Source of the DNA: Pseudomonas alloputida
GTDB taxonomy: Bacteria; Pseudomonadota; Gammaproteobacteria; Pseudomonadales; Pseudomonadaceae
Direction: 5' to 3'
DNA length: 64,000 nt
Assembly (NCBI RefSeq): GCF_021283545.2
Contig: NZ_CP128540.1
Span: 6,050,501 to 6,114,500 of the forward strand
Position 1 is the stretch's first letter; the number at the start of each line of letters is the position of its first letter. Of the stretch, positions 1 to 9,437 are shown piece after piece. The position numbers and the translations under genes are program-made. A model generated the notes under the pieces. The model was not told where the DNA came from. It did not search any database and saw nothing but the letters and a program-made list of their open reading frames with translations.

Positions 1-30
1 GTAGAAGGCCTTCAGCTCGGAACTCAGCAT
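1..30 (-). CDS. Start of a probable LysR-family regulator (partial, cut by window edge)
   Basis: Only ten codons are present, reading MLSSELKAFY on the minus strand. An AGAGGA ribosome-binding site lies a few bases upstream of the ATG, and the start is only nine bases past the cadA stop codon. The peptide resembles the N-terminal helix of LysR-type regulators (family knowledge from memory, not proven by ten residues). Being so close downstream of cadA it may be cotranscribed with it. Nothing else can be said from this window. Confidence 0.45.
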   Translation of the reverse strand, partial: MLSSELKAFY

Positions 31-39
31 GTACGTCCT

Positions 40-2292
40 CTATTTGCGCAAAAGGCGCAAGCCGTTGAACACCACCAGCAAGCTCACGCCCATATCAGCG
101 AACACCGCCATCCACATCGTGGCCATGCCGGCGAAGGTGATCGCCAGAAATATCGCCTTGATGCCCAACGCCAGCACGATGTTCTGCATGAGGATCGCCG
201 CACTTTGGCGCGACAGCCTGACGAAGGCCGGGATTTTGCGCAAGTCATCGTCCATCAGCGCCACATCGGCCGTCTCGATGGCGGTGTCGGTGCCGGCAGC
301 AGCCATGGCAAAACCGATTTCGGCGCGGGCCAGCGCCGGGGCGTCGTTGATGCCGTCACCGACCATGCCCACCCGATGGCCTTGTGCGTACAACGCCTCA
401 ATGGTTTTCAGCTTGTCGGCCGGCAACAGGTTGCCCTCGGCGCGGTCGATTCCCACCACGGCAGCAATGGCCTGCGCAGTATGCGGATTGTCACCGGTCA
501 GCATGACAGTCTTGATACCCAGCTGATGCAATTCGGCGATCGCCTGACGGCTGCTGTCCTTGACCGTGTCGGCCACGGCGAACAGTGCCAGTGGCCCGGA
601 GCGGTCAAGCAGCAGGACCACGGTCTTGCCCTGGCGCTCCAGCGCATCCAGTTGGGCCTCCAGCGCTGGCGAACACAGCCCCAGCTCCTCGACCAGGCGG
701 TGGTTGCCCAAGTGGTAGACCTCACCGGCAATGACGCCACGCACGCCACGCCCGGCCAGCGCAACGAAGTCACTGACCTCGCTCAAGGCCAGGCCTTGCT
801 GCTTGCCGAACTCGGCAATGGCGCGGGACACCGGGTGGTCCGAACGCTCGCCCAGGCTGGCCGCCAAGGCTTGCGCACGGTCTTCGAACAGCGGCGCCAG
901 CACCTTGGCGTCGGTCTGCACCGGCTTGCCATGGGTGATGGTGCCGGTCTTGTCCAGGGCCAGGAAATCAAGGTGGCGGCCACCCTCCAGGTACACGCCA
1001 CCCTTGATCAGGATGCCTTTGCGCGCGGCGGCGGCCAGGCCACTGACGATGGTCACCGGGGTCGAGATCACCAGCGCGCACGGGCAGGCCACCACCAGCA
1101 GCACCAAGGCGCGGTAAACCCAGTCGAACCAGGCGCCAGCCAGGAACAGCGGTGGTATCAGCGCCACGGCCAAGGCGATGGCGAACACCACCGGGGTGTA
1201 GATGCGCGAAAAACGGTCGACAAAGCGCTGGGTAGGCGCCCGCGCGCCTTGCGCTTCCTCCACCGCCTTGATGATCCGCGCCAGGGTCGACTGCCCGGCA
1301 GCGGCGGTGACGCGAAACTCCAGCGCCCCCGCCTGGTTGATGGTGCCAGCGAACAGCTTGTCACCCACCCCCTTCTCCACAGGCAGGCTTTCACCGGTAA
1401 TCGGCGCCTGATCGACGCTGGATTGCCCGCGGGTCACTTCACCGTCCAGTCCGATGCGCTCACCGGGGCGCACCCGCACCAGTGCGCCGATGGCCACCTC
1501 ACGCACGTCCAGCTCGCGCCACTGGCCATCGGCCTGCTGCACCGTGGCCATGTCCGGGGTCAGCTGCATCAACCCGCCAATGGCATTGCGCGCACGGTCC
1601 AGCGAGCGCGCTTCGATCAGTTCGGCAACGGTGAACAGCACCATCACCATAGCCGCTTCCGGCCACTGGCCGATCAATACGGCCCCCGTCACGGCGATAC
1701 TCATCAGCGCATTGATGTTGAGGTTCCGGTTTTTCAGGGCAATCCAGCCCTTCTTGTAGGTACCCAGGCCGCAACCGAGGATCGCGGCAAGCGCCAGCCC
1801 CGCCACCACCCACTCAGGGGCCAGTGCAGCAAAGTGCACGATTTCGGCGGCGATCGCGGCGACGCCCGACAATGCCAGTGGCCACCAGTGGGCCTTGGCC
1901 GGTTGTGGCACGCTGGCACTGCCGTCGTCCTGGGCCGCTATCGGCTCGGCCTTCATGCCCAGGCTGTCGATCGCCCGCTCGATATCGGCGGTGCCGTCCA
2001 GGGTGTGGCGCACGCCAAGCACGCGGTTGATCAGGTTGAATTCCAGCTGTTCGATACCGGCCAGCTTGCTCAGTTTGTCCTGGATCAGGGTCTGCTCGGT
2101 GGGGCAGTCCATGGCCTCGATGCGGAAACGACTGAGTTGTGCCTGGGCACTGGCCGTTTCGCTCAGTTGCACCAGCGGCGGCGCGGCTTTGGCGCCGCAG
2201 CAGCTGTGGCCGTGGGCAGCATGGCCATGGTCGTCATCACCATGAGCGTGATCGTGCGGATGCTTGTGTTCGTGGCTGACAGGCTGGTTCAT
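40..2292 (-). CDS. cadA: Cadmium/zinc-exporting P1B-type ATPase CadA
   Basis: This is an inner-membrane P-type ATPase of 750 aa that pumps Cd2+, Zn2+ and probably Pb2+ out of the cytoplasm. The start at 2292 is chosen because AAGGA lies eight bases upstream and the next ATG upstream has no such site. Order: a His/Asp-rich tail (about residues 7-33) ending in a Cys-Cys pair, an HMA metal-binding domain with MDCPTE (Cys63), membrane helices, the CPC transport motif (about residue 403), the DKTGT phosphorylation site (Asp447) and the GDGINDAPAL hinge. CPC with the acidic MDCPTE loop is typical of the divalent-metal (ZntA/CadA) subgroup rather than the copper pumps. It is divergent from cadR, and a MerR-type promoter lies between the two. 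Confidence 0.95.
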   Translation of the reverse strand: MNQPVSHEHKHPHDHAHGDDDHGHAAHGHSCCGAKAAPPLVQLSETASAQAQLSRFRIEAMDCPTEQTLIQDKLSKLAGIEQLEFNLINRVLGVRHTLDGTADIERAIDSLGMKAEPIAAQDDGSASVPQPAKAHWWPLALSGVAAIAAEIVHFAALAPEWVVAGLALAAILGCGLGTYKKGWIALKNRNLNINALMSIAVTGAVLIGQWPEAAMVMVLFTVAELIEARSLDRARNAIGGLMQLTPDMATVQQADGQWRELDVREVAIGALVRVRPGERIGLDGEVTRGQSSVDQAPITGESLPVEKGVGDKLFAGTINQAGALEFRVTAAAGQSTLARIIKAVEEAQGARAPTQRFVDRFSRIYTPVVFAIALAVALIPPLFLAGAWFDWVYRALVLLVVACPCALVISTPVTIVSGLAAAARKGILIKGGVYLEGGRHLDFLALDKTGTITHGKPVQTDAKVLAPLFEDRAQALAASLGERSDHPVSRAIAEFGKQQGLALSEVSDFVALAGRGVRGVIAGEVYHLGNHRLVEELGLCSPALEAQLDALERQGKTVVLLLDRSGPLALFAVADTVKDSSRQAIAELHQLGIKTVMLTGDNPHTAQAIAAVVGIDRAEGNLLPADKLKTIEALYAQGHRVGMVGDGINDAPALARAEIGFAMAAAGTDTAIETADVALMDDDLRKIPAFVRLSRQSAAILMQNIVLALGIKAIFLAITFAGMATMWMAVFADMGVSLLVVFNGLRLLRK

Positions 2293-2322
2293 GGGGTCAT
2301 CCTTAAATTGAGCCTGTTGCCA

Positions 2323-2353
2323 AGTGAACACCCTGTAGCCACTATAGGGTCAA
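2323..2353 (-). promoter_or_regulatory. CadR-controlled cadA promoter with MerR-type operator
   Basis: On the minus strand a -35 TTGACC (2348-2353) and a -10 TTCACT (2323-2328) are separated by 19 bp, the overlong spacer typical of MerR-family promoters. The spacer holds a dyad at 2330-2350 with arms ACCCTRTAG around a 3-bp centre. This is the arrangement known for CadR/PbrR/ZntR promoters, where the metal-loaded regulator untwists the DNA. The site also lies just upstream of cadR, so it probably autoregulates that gene too. Confidence 0.88.
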
Positions 2354-2375
2354 GCCACTTGCTGGAGATTTCGTG

Positions 2376-2819
2376 ATGAAGATCGGAGAACTGGCCAAAG
2401 CCACCGACTGCGCGGTGGAAACCATCCGCTACTACGAGCGTGAAAACCTGCTGCCAGAGCCGGCGCGCAGCGAGGGCAACTACCGGTTGTACACCCAGGC
2501 CCATGTGGAGCGGCTGACCTTCATCCGCAACTGCCGCACGCTGGACATGACCCTGGACGAAATTCGCAGCCTGCTACGCCTGCGCGACAGCCCCGACGAC
2601 GCGTGCGGCAGCGTCAATGCGCTGATCGACGAGCATATCGAGCATGTTCAGGCGCGGATCGATGGCTTGGTGGCATTGCAGGAGCAGCTGGTGGAGCTGC
2701 GGCGGCGCTGCAACGCGCAGGGGAGTGAATGCGCGATCTTGCAGCAACTGGAGACAAACGGGGCGGTATCGGTACCGGATACCGAACATTCCCATGTGGG
2801 GCGGAGTCACGGGCATTGA
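2376..2819 (+). CDS. cadR: MerR-family cadmium-responsive regulator CadR
   Basis: This 147-aa MerR-type regulator has an N-terminal winged helix (MKIGELAK, then ETIRYYERENLLP), a dimerisation helix and a metal site. Cys77, Cys112 and Cys119 match the three ligands known for CadR. The C-terminus is His-rich (SHVGRSHGH), as in P. putida CadR, where it forms an extra metal site. ATG at 2376 is chosen over the GTG one codon earlier because GGAG sits eight bases upstream and family members begin MKIGE. It should repress cadA without metal and activate it with Cd2+. It converges on thyA with one REP palindrome between. Confidence 0.95.
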   Translation: MKIGELAKATDCAVETIRYYERENLLPEPARSEGNYRLYTQAHVERLTFIRNCRTLDMTLDEIRSLLRLRDSPDDACGSVNALIDEHIEHVQARIDGLVALQEQLVELRRRCNAQGSECAILQQLETNGAVSVPDTEHSHVGRSHGH

Positions 2820-2827
2820 GCCAAAAG

Positions 2828-2849
2828 CTTCGCGGGTGAACCCGCGAAG
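2828..2849. repeat. Single REP palindrome
   Basis: A perfect 9-bp stem (CTTCGCGGG/CCCGCGAAG) with a TGAA loop lies between the convergent cadR and thyA genes. It matches the REP core seen many times in the window. Confidence 0.85.
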
Positions 2850-2875
2850 AGGTCAGTTCTAACAATAGAGATCTA

Positions 2876-3847
2876 TCAGACCGCCATCGGCGCTGTCATC
2901 GGCGCATGGTGCTCATAGCCTTCCAGCCAGAAATCACTCGGCTCAATCTTCTCCAGCCACTCCGGCTCATACTTGCCAGTTTCGGCAAATGCCGGAACAC
3001 GGTCGCTGATCACCAGCTTCGGCGCTTCCAACGGCTCGCGCTTGAGCTGCTCGTTCAGCATGTCCAGGTGGTTTTCATACACATGGGCATCGCCGATGAA
3101 GTAGGTGAACCAGCGCGGTGTATAGCCGGTCAGGCGGCCGAACAGCGACAGCAGCGCCGCGCCTTCGGTGAGGTTGAACGGCGTGCCCAGCCCCAGGTCG
3201 TTGGAGCGGATGTAGAGGGTCAGGGAAATTTCCCTGGTCTCGACATTCGGGTGGAACTGGTACAGCAAGTGACACGGTGGCAGTGCCATTTCGTCCAGTT
3301 GCGCGCAGTTCCAGCCGTGGAACAGGATGCGGCGGCTACCCGGGTCGTTGGCGATGGTGTCCAGGCACTGGCGTACCTGGTCGATCGCCTTGTACAGGAT
3401 GACGAACGCGACGCCGTCCTCTTCGTCCTGGGCAATGCGGCGGAAACCGGCTTGCTCGGCCATTTCGATGGCCGCCGGGTTGCTCAGCGGGATGCGCTTG
3501 TAGCCCGGCCACTGGCGCCATTGCACACCATAGATCTCGCCCAGGTCGTCATGGCCCTGACGGAACGGGTTGGCCAGCCACTGGGCGTTTTCGTTGGCGT
3601 TCTGGTCCCAGACCTTGCAGCCCAGCTCGCGGAACTCACCGGCGTTTTTCACCCCACGCAGGAAACCGACCATTTCACCGATCGCCGACTTGAACGCCAG
3701 CTTGCGCGTGGTAATGGCCGGAAAGCCCTTCTGCAGGTCGAAACGCAGCATCGCGCCCGGCAGGCTGATGGTGCGGATGCCGGTGCGGTTTCCCTGCAAC
3801 GTGCCGTTATCAATGACGTCGCGGACCAGGTCCAGATACTGTTTCAT
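2876..3847 (-). CDS. thyA: Thymidylate synthase
   Basis: ThyA converts dUMP to dTMP with methylene-tetrahydrofolate in the cytoplasm. The 323-aa protein has the folate/dUMP signature DPGSRR and the catalytic cysteine in [10 protein letters not shown] (Cys192). It is longer than the 264-aa E. coli enzyme because of extra segments around residues 90-150. Long ThyA forms are normal in Pseudomonas, so this is not a fusion. It lies downstream of lgt on the same strand, but a strong intrinsic terminator sits in the 51-bp gap, so thyA may have its own promoter or depend on read-through. Confidence 0.97.
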   Translation of the reverse strand: MKQYLDLVRDVIDNGTLQGNRTGIRTISLPGAMLRFDLQKGFPAITTRKLAFKSAIGEMVGFLRGVKNAGEFRELGCKVWDQNANENAQWLANPFRQGHDDLGEIYGVQWRQWPGYKRIPLSNPAAIEMAEQAGFRRIAQDEEDGVAFVILYKAIDQVRQCLDTIANDPGSRRILFHGWNCAQLDEMALPPCHLLYQFHPNVETREISLTLYIRSNDLGLGTPFNLTEGAALLSLFGRLTGYTPRWFTYFIGDAHVYENHLDMLNEQLKREPLEAPKLVISDRVPAFAETGKYEPEWLEKIEPSDFWLEGYEHHAPMTAPMAV

Positions 3848-3860
3848 GGCTTACCTGTAG

Positions 3861-3890
3861 CAAAAACGGCAGGGGGATCGCCCCTGCCGT
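3861..3890 (-). terminator. Intrinsic terminator between lgt and thyA
   Basis: On the minus strand a 10-bp perfect stem (ACGGCAGGGG with its complement, 3866-3890) and a 5-base loop are followed by a run of five T. It lies just after the lgt stop codon and before the thyA start. Confidence 0.8.
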
Positions 3891-3898
3891 GGGATTAA

Positions 3899-4705
3899 TC
3901 AGGCGGGTTTCGCCGTAGGCTTGCGATTATAAGCCCACCAGATCAAGACGAGGCCACCGACTATCATCGGAATGCACAGCAACTGGCCTTGAGTGAGCCA
4001 GCCGAACGCGATGTAACCGAGTTGTGCATCCGGCACCCGGACAAACTCCACGGCGAAGCGGAAGATGCCATAGCACAACGAGAACATTCCCGACACCGCC
4101 ATGGTCGGCCGTGGCTTGCGCGAGAACAGCCACAGGATGACGAACAGCGCCACGCCCTCAAGGGCGAACTGGTAGAGCTGCGATGGGTGGCGCGGCAACT
4201 GGGCCGGGTCGCTGAACGGCGGGAAGATCATCGCCCATGGGACGTCGGTGGGTTTGCCCCACAGTTCGGCGTTGATGAAGTTGCCGATACGCCCGGCCCC
4301 CAGGCCAATCGGCACCAGCGGGGCGACGAAGTCCATCAGCTCGAAGAACGACTTGTTGTTGCGCTTGCCGAACCACAAGGCCGCCAGCATCACGCCGATG
4401 AAGCCACCGTGGAACGACATACCGCCTTTCCATACCTCGAAGATCAGCGTCGGGTTGGCCAGGTAGGCGTGCAGGTCGTAGAACAGCACATAGCCCAGGC
4501 GCCCGCCGACAATCACCCCCATCGACAGCCAGAACACCAGGTCGGACAGCTTCTCGCGGTTCCAGGTGGGGTCGAAGCGGTTCAGCCGGCGTGAGGCCAG
4601 CAGCCAGGCACCGCCGATGCCGATCAGGTACATCAGGCCGTACCAATGGATTTTCAGCGGCCCGATGGCCAAGGCCACGGGGTCTATCTGCGGGTAAGGC
4701 AGCAT
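3899..4705 (-). CDS. lgt: Prolipoprotein diacylglyceryl transferase
   Basis: Lgt transfers diacylglyceryl from phosphatidylglycerol to the lipobox cysteine of prelipoproteins, the first step of lipoprotein maturation in the inner membrane. The 268-aa sequence shows about seven hydrophobic segments, the HGG motif in MSFHGGFIG (about residues 97-104) and the family signature [13 protein letters not shown] (about 138-150). Length and motifs fit a complete enzyme. It follows the TauE/SafE gene with a 16-bp gap, so the two are probably cotranscribed. Substrates in this window include the two lipobox membrane-fusion proteins at 37-39 kb. Confidence 0.96.
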   Translation of the reverse strand: MLPYPQIDPVALAIGPLKIHWYGLMYLIGIGGAWLLASRRLNRFDPTWNREKLSDLVFWLSMGVIVGGRLGYVLFYDLHAYLANPTLIFEVWKGGMSFHGGFIGVMLAALWFGKRNNKSFFELMDFVAPLVPIGLGAGRIGNFINAELWGKPTDVPWAMIFPPFSDPAQLPRHPSQLYQFALEGVALFVILWLFSRKPRPTMAVSGMFSLCYGIFRFAVEFVRVPDAQLGYIAFGWLTQGQLLCIPMIVGGLVLIWWAYNRKPTAKPA

Positions 4706-4721
4706 GGAACTTCCTCTCGAT

Positions 4722-5504
4722 TCAAATCAAAAAGCTGAGGCCAACACAGAACAACAGGGCTGCGAACAGGCGTTTCAACAAACGGGGCGACAGCTTGTGC
4801 GCCAGGCGCGCGCCGAAGCGGGCGAAGAACATGCTGGTCACGGCAATGCCGACCAGCGCCGGCAGGTACACGTAACCCAGGCTGTGGGGCGGCAGGTGCT
4901 CCTCGTGCCAACCCAGCAGCATGAAGCTCAGGGCACTGGCCACAGCAATCGGCAGGCCACAGGCCGATGACGTGGCCACTGCCTGCTGCATGGGCAGGCT
5001 ACGCCAGGTGAGGAACGGCACCGTCAGCGAACCACCGCCAATGCCGAAAATGGCCGAGGCCCAGCCAATCACGCCACCTGCACCGATCAGCCCAGGTTTG
5101 CCGGGGACGCCACGGCTGGCCTTGGGTTTGAGGTCAAGGGCCATCTGCGCGGCGATGACCAGGGCGAACACACCGATGATCTTTTGCAGCAGTGGCCCCT
5201 GGATCAGCGAAGCGGTCTTGGCACCGACACCGGCCCCCAGGAGGATGCCGATGGTCATCCAGATGAAGATCGGCCATTGCACCGCGCGCTTGCGGTGGTG
5301 CTCCCGCACGGCGTTAATCGAAGTGAAGACGATGGTGGCCAAAGACGTGCCGACGGCCAGGTGAGTCAGCACCGAAGCGTCGAAACCCTGCAGGGTAAAG
5401 CTGAACACCAGCACCGGCACGATGATGATGCCGCCGCCCACGCCGAACAGCCCGGCCAGCACACCGGCACAGGCGCCCAACAACAGATAGAGCACGAATT
5501 CCAT
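4722..5504 (-). CDS. TauE/SafE-family membrane permease
   Basis: This is a hydrophobic 260-aa protein with about eight membrane segments. A glycine-rich loop, [13 protein letters not shown], near the N-terminus and a second copy, [13 protein letters not shown], in the C-terminal half form the internal repeat typical of the TauE/SafE (formerly DUF81) family. Members export or import small organic anions such as sulfite, sulfoacetate or taurine-derived compounds, but the substrate cannot be read from this sequence. The start at 5504 has AGGGGA eight bases upstream, and the longer reading from 5525 lacks such a site. It is upstream of lgt and divergent from the NRDE gene. Confidence 0.88.
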   Translation of the reverse strand: MEFVLYLLLGACAGVLAGLFGVGGGIIIVPVLVFSFTLQGFDASVLTHLAVGTSLATIVFTSINAVREHHRKRAVQWPIFIWMTIGILLGAGVGAKTASLIQGPLLQKIIGVFALVIAAQMALDLKPKASRGVPGKPGLIGAGGVIGWASAIFGIGGGSLTVPFLTWRSLPMQQAVATSSACGLPIAVASALSFMLLGWHEEHLPPHSLGYVYLPALVGIAVTSMFFARFGARLAHKLSPRLLKRLFAALLFCVGLSFLI

Positions 5505-5634
5505 TCGGCGTCCCCTAGAAATCAATCCGGCATGGTAACGGAAGCCGGGCTCGGGGCTCTAGTGAACTCTGTGTCAGGATGGATCCGCATCGTTCCTGTG
5601 GGTACAGTGACCAAAAAACACAGAGGCCCAACCT

Positions 5635-6381
5635 ATGTGCCTGATCGTATTTGCCTGGCGGCCGGGGCACGCCCTGCCGCTGATCGTGGCGGCCAACCGC
5701 GACGAATTCTATGCCCGCCCCACTCAGCCCCTGGCGGCCTGGGAGGATGCACCTGGGGTGCATGCCGGGCGCGACCTGGAGGCAGGCGGTACCTGGCTGG
5801 GCGTAGGCCCACAGGGGCGCTTTGCCGCGCTGACCAACATCCGCGACCCGGGCCAGGCGCAGGGGCCTCGCTCGCGGGGTGAGCTGGTGGCAGCGTTTCT
5901 GCAGGGCGAGCTAGGAGTCGAGGCTTACCTGGACCAGGTGGCCAGCCGTAGCGGGCAGTACTCGGGGTTCAATTTGCTGGTGGGTGATGGGCAGCGACTG
6001 GGTTATCTGCATGCCCGTGAGGCCACGCCGCGCCTGCTGAAGGCTGGGGTTTATGGGCTTTCGAACGCCGGGCTGGATACACCGTGGCCGAAGCTGGTGA
6101 AGGCACGTGACGGGCTGGAAAACCTGCTGGACACGCCGGAGCCGCACAGGCTGCTGGCTTTACTCGCGGATAACGAGCCCGCGGCTGATGGTGACCTACC
6201 CGAAACAGGCGTGGGGTTGGCGACCGAGAAGTTGCTGTCGAGCGTCTTCATCGCCAGCCAGAATTACGGGACCCGGGCGAGCACAGTGCTGATTGTGGAT
6301 GATCAGGGGCAAAGGCGGCTGGTTGAGCGCAGTTTCGGGCCTTTTGGCGGGCATTTGGGGGAAATTGAGTTGTTGGTCTGA
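5635..6381 (+). CDS. NRDE-domain protein (TANGO2-like)
   Basis: This 248-aa protein begins MCLIVFAW and carries AANRDEFY at residues 19-26, the NRDE motif that names the family. Cys2 directly after the initiator Met resembles an N-terminal nucleophile hydrolase arrangement, and the family shares that fold. Eukaryotic TANGO2 has been linked to haem and acyl-CoA metabolism, but the bacterial role is unsettled and no function is assigned here. The gene stands alone, convergent with ptsP across a REP pair. Confidence 0.88.
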   Translation: MCLIVFAWRPGHALPLIVAANRDEFYARPTQPLAAWEDAPGVHAGRDLEAGGTWLGVGPQGRFAALTNIRDPGQAQGPRSRGELVAAFLQGELGVEAYLDQVASRSGQYSGFNLLVGDGQRLGYLHAREATPRLLKAGVYGLSNAGLDTPWPKLVKARDGLENLLDTPEPHRLLALLADNEPAADGDLPETGVGLATEKLLSSVFIASQNYGTRASTVLIVDDQGQRRLVERSFGPFGGHLGEIELLV

Positions 6382-6401
6382 GTATTTGATGTTGTCTGTT
6401 C

Positions 6402-6500
6402 GGGCCTCTTCGCGGGTGAACCCGCTCCTACAACGGCCTGGGTCCAACCCCAGATGTGTGTACGTGGTAGGAGCGGGTTCACCCGCGAAGAGGCCGGCAC
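6402..6500. repeat. Inverted pair of REP elements
   Basis: Two copies of the REP unit (CTCTTCGCGGGTGAACCCGC and its complement) face each other across about 35 bp, between the convergent NRDE and ptsP genes. Confidence 0.9.
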
Positions 6501-6514
6501 AAACAGCATCACCC

Positions 6515-8794
6515 TCACAGGGTTTTATTAGCCCCAGGCCCAATCATCCGCGCCAACCCAAGGTTCTTCAGGGCCAGTTGCAGCGAGCTGTGGATAACCT
6601 GCGGGTTGTCATGGCTCAAGGCCTCGGCCAGCAGTTCCTTGGCCTTGCCCATATTGATCTGGCGCAGCATCCACTTCACCTTCGGCAGGTTGGTGGCGTT
6701 CATCGACAGGCTGTCGAAGCCCATGGCCATCAACAGGACCGCCGCCGCCGGGTCACCGGCCATCTCGCCGCAGATGCTCACCGGCTTGCCTTCGCCATGG
6801 GCGTCGCGCACCACCGTGTTCAGCGCCTGCAGTACCGCCGGGTGCAGGTAATCGTACAGGTCGGCGACCCGCGGGTTGTTGCGGTCCACCGCCAGCAGGT
6901 ACTGGGTCAGGTCGTTGGAGCCTACCGACAGGAAGTCCACCTGCCGCGCCAATTCCTTGGTCTGGTACACAGCCGCTGGAATTTCCACCATCACACCCAC
7001 TGGTGGCATCGGTACATCGGTACCTTCGTCACGCACTTCACCCCAGGCGCGGTGGATCAGGTGCAGCGCCTCTTCCAGCTCGTGAATGCCGGAAATCATC
7101 GGCAGCAGGATGCGCAGGTTGTTCAGGCCCTCGCTGGCCTTGAGCATGGCGCGGGTCTGTACCAGGAAGATTTCCGGGTGGTCGAGGGTGACGCGGATGC
7201 CGCGCCAGCCAAGGAACGGGTTTTCTTCCTTGATGGGGAAGTACGACAGTGCCTTGTCGCCACCGATGTCGAGGGTACGCATGGTCACCGGCAGCGGGTG
7301 GAAGGCCGCCAGTTGCTCACGGTAGATGGCCAGCTGCTCTTTCTCACTGGGGAAGCGCTGGTTGATCATGAACGGCACTTCAGTGCGGTACAGGCCTACC
7401 CCTTCGGCGCCGCGCTGCTGGGCACGGGCCACGTCAGCGAGCAGGCCGGTGTTGACCCACAGGGGCATGCGATGGCCGTCGGGGGTGACGCACGGAAGTT
7501 CGCGCAGTGCATCCAGCCCTTGGGCCAGCTGGCGTTCCTCCTCGACCACTTCGCTGTACTGCTTGCGCAGCACTTCGCTGGGGTTGGTGAACACCTCGCC
7601 CTTGTAGCCGTCGACGATCAGTTCAATACCGTCGACCTTGGAGTATGGCAGGTCGACCAGGCCCATCACCGTGGGGATGCCCATGGCCCGCGCGAGGATG
7701 GCGACATGGGAGTTGCCCGAGCCGAGTACCGAGACCAGGCCGACCAGCTTGCCTTCCGGCACTTCACCGAGCATGGCCGGTGTCAGTTCCTCACTGACCA
7801 GGATGGTGTTGTCGGCATACACCAGCGACTGCGAGCGCGCTTCCTGCAGGTAGGCCAAAAGGCGGCGCCCCAGGTCCTTGACGTCGGAGGCACGCTCACG
7901 CAGGTAGTCGTCGTCCATCAGCTCAAAGCGGTTGACGTGCTCACCAACCACCTGGCGCAGGGCGCCCTGGGCCCATTGGCCGGTCTTGATGACCTCGGTC
8001 ACCTCACCGCCCAGGGCTGCGTCTTCAAGCATCATCAGATAGACGTCGAACAGCGCACGCTCTTCCGGGCGCAGCTGGGTGGCCAGTTTGGCCGACAGCT
8101 TGCGCATGTCGTCGCGCACACCTTCCAGGGCGTTCTGGAACAGCTTGAGTTCGGCGTCGATGTCATCGACGGTCTTGTCCGGGACCACTTCCAGGTCGGC
8201 CGGCGGCAACATCACCACCGCACGCCCCACCGCGGCACCAGGCGAACCCGGCACACCCACGAAGCGCGCTTCCTGAATACCTTTGCCCTGACGGCCCAGG
8301 CCACGGATCGAGCCGGTAGCCTCGGCGTGGGCGATAACCCCGGCAAGCTGGGCGCTCATGGTGACCAGGAAGGCTTCCTCGCCCTCGTCGAACTGACGGC
8401 GCTCCTTTTGCTGGATGACCAGTACCCCGACCACACGGCGGTGGTGAATGATCGGCGCACCCAGGAAGGAGGCGAATTTCTCTTCGCCGGTTTCGGCAAA
8501 GTAGCGGTAACGCGGGTGGTCGGCGGCGTTTTCCAGGTTCAGCGGCTCTTCCCGGGTACCGACCAGGCCAACCAGGCCTTCGTTGGGGGCCATGCTGACC
8601 TTGCCGATGGAGCGCTTGTTCAGGCCTTCGGTAGCCATCAGCACGAAGCGGTTGGTTTCCGGGTCGAGCAGGTAGACCGAGCAGACCTGGCTGCCCATGG
8701 CTTCCTTGACGCGCAAGACAATGATCCCCAACGCCGACTTGAGATCTTTGGCGGAGTTTACTTCCTGGACGATCTTGCGCAGCGTATTGAGCAT
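6515..8794 (-). CDS. ptsP: PEP-protein phosphotransferase PtsP (nitrogen PTS enzyme I)
   Basis: EI-Ntr takes phosphate from phosphoenolpyruvate and passes it to NPr, starting the nitrogen/carbon-responsive PTS branch. The 759-aa protein has an N-terminal GAF domain (about residues 15-160), an HPr-binding and phosphohistidine domain with GNSHVAILARAMG (active His363), and a C-terminal PEP-binding TIM barrel (GVMVEIPAA, SVGSNDLTQY, SICGEMAGD). The GAF domain distinguishes it from sugar-PTS enzyme I. It follows rppH by 22 bp on the same strand, the usual rppH-ptsP operon of gamma-proteobacteria. Confidence 0.97.
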   Translation of the reverse strand: MLNTLRKIVQEVNSAKDLKSALGIIVLRVKEAMGSQVCSVYLLDPETNRFVLMATEGLNKRSIGKVSMAPNEGLVGLVGTREEPLNLENAADHPRYRYFAETGEEKFASFLGAPIIHHRRVVGVLVIQQKERRQFDEGEEAFLVTMSAQLAGVIAHAEATGSIRGLGRQGKGIQEARFVGVPGSPGAAVGRAVVMLPPADLEVVPDKTVDDIDAELKLFQNALEGVRDDMRKLSAKLATQLRPEERALFDVYLMMLEDAALGGEVTEVIKTGQWAQGALRQVVGEHVNRFELMDDDYLRERASDVKDLGRRLLAYLQEARSQSLVYADNTILVSEELTPAMLGEVPEGKLVGLVSVLGSGNSHVAILARAMGIPTVMGLVDLPYSKVDGIELIVDGYKGEVFTNPSEVLRKQYSEVVEEERQLAQGLDALRELPCVTPDGHRMPLWVNTGLLADVARAQQRGAEGVGLYRTEVPFMINQRFPSEKEQLAIYREQLAAFHPLPVTMRTLDIGGDKALSYFPIKEENPFLGWRGIRVTLDHPEIFLVQTRAMLKASEGLNNLRILLPMISGIHELEEALHLIHRAWGEVRDEGTDVPMPPVGVMVEIPAAVYQTKELARQVDFLSVGSNDLTQYLLAVDRNNPRVADLYDYLHPAVLQALNTVVRDAHGEGKPVSICGEMAGDPAAAVLLMAMGFDSLSMNATNLPKVKWMLRQINMGKAKELLAEALSHDNPQVIHSSLQLALKNLGLARMIGPGANKTL

Positions 8795-8816
8795 GGCTCG
8801 GGGTCGAACTCCGTCG

Positions 8817-9296
8817 TCAGTCGCGCGTCAACAGACGCGGTGCTAGCTCTTTCAGGGCGCGCCGGTACACCTCGCGCTTGAATGTCACAACCTGGCCCAG
8901 CGGATACCAATAGCTCACCCAGCGCCAGCCGTCGAATTCCGGCTTGCCGGTCAGGTCCATCCGCACCCGTTGTTCGTTGCTCACCAGGCGCAGCAGGAAC
9001 CACTTCTGCTTCTGGCCGATGCACAGCGGCTGGCTGTGGGTACGTACCAATCGCTGGGGTAAACGATAACGCAACCAGCCACGGGTGCAGGCAAGAATTT
9101 CTACATCGTCGCGTTCAAGGCCAACTTCTTCGTTCAGCTCGCGGTACAGGGCGTCTTCCGGCGTCTCGTCAGGGTTGATACCACCCTGGGGGAATTGCCA
9201 GGCATCCTGGTTGATCCGTCGAGCCCATAGCACCTGCCCGGCATCATTCGTGAGAATGATCCCGACATTGGGGCGAAAACCATCCGGGTCGATCAC
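8817..9296 (-). CDS. rppH: RNA pyrophosphohydrolase RppH
   Basis: RppH removes pyrophosphate from the 5' end of primary transcripts and so starts RNase E-dependent mRNA decay. The Nudix box is clear: [20 protein letters not shown], then VGL. I choose the GTG at 9296, giving [15 protein letters not shown] and 159 aa, because a GAGG site lies eight bases upstream and known RppH proteins begin this way. The frame stays open upstream to 9368, but those residues do not resemble the family. It is the first gene of the rppH-ptsP unit. Confidence 0.95.
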   Translation of the reverse strand: MIDPDGFRPNVGIILTNDAGQVLWARRINQDAWQFPQGGINPDETPEDALYRELNEEVGLERDDVEILACTRGWLRYRLPQRLVRTHSQPLCIGQKQKWFLLRLVSNEQRVRMDLTGKPEFDGWRWVSYWYPLGQVVTFKREVYRRALKELAPRLLTRD

Positions 9297-9437
9297 GGCA
9301 GCAACCTCGCAAACGCATGTCAACGCATTGTTCCACAAAGCTTGCGAGCGCAGCAACGCGCCCGCCAAGCTTATGTGCAGCTGCGTGAAAACTCCGTATT
9401 CTGCGGGCCTACCCTGTGGCTGATGCGAGTGACCGCG

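Noticed and set aside
205..2376. Long plus-strand frame across cadA
   Set aside because: It is antisense to a well-supported P-type ATPase and has no recognisable motif. The same applies to the long plus-strand frames opposite ptsP (6293-8881), the cys genes and the RND pump.
2876..3847. thyA as a fusion or misassembly because it is 60 residues longer than in E. coli
   Set aside because: The extra residues sit within the known variable insert and long ThyA proteins are usual in Pseudomonas.
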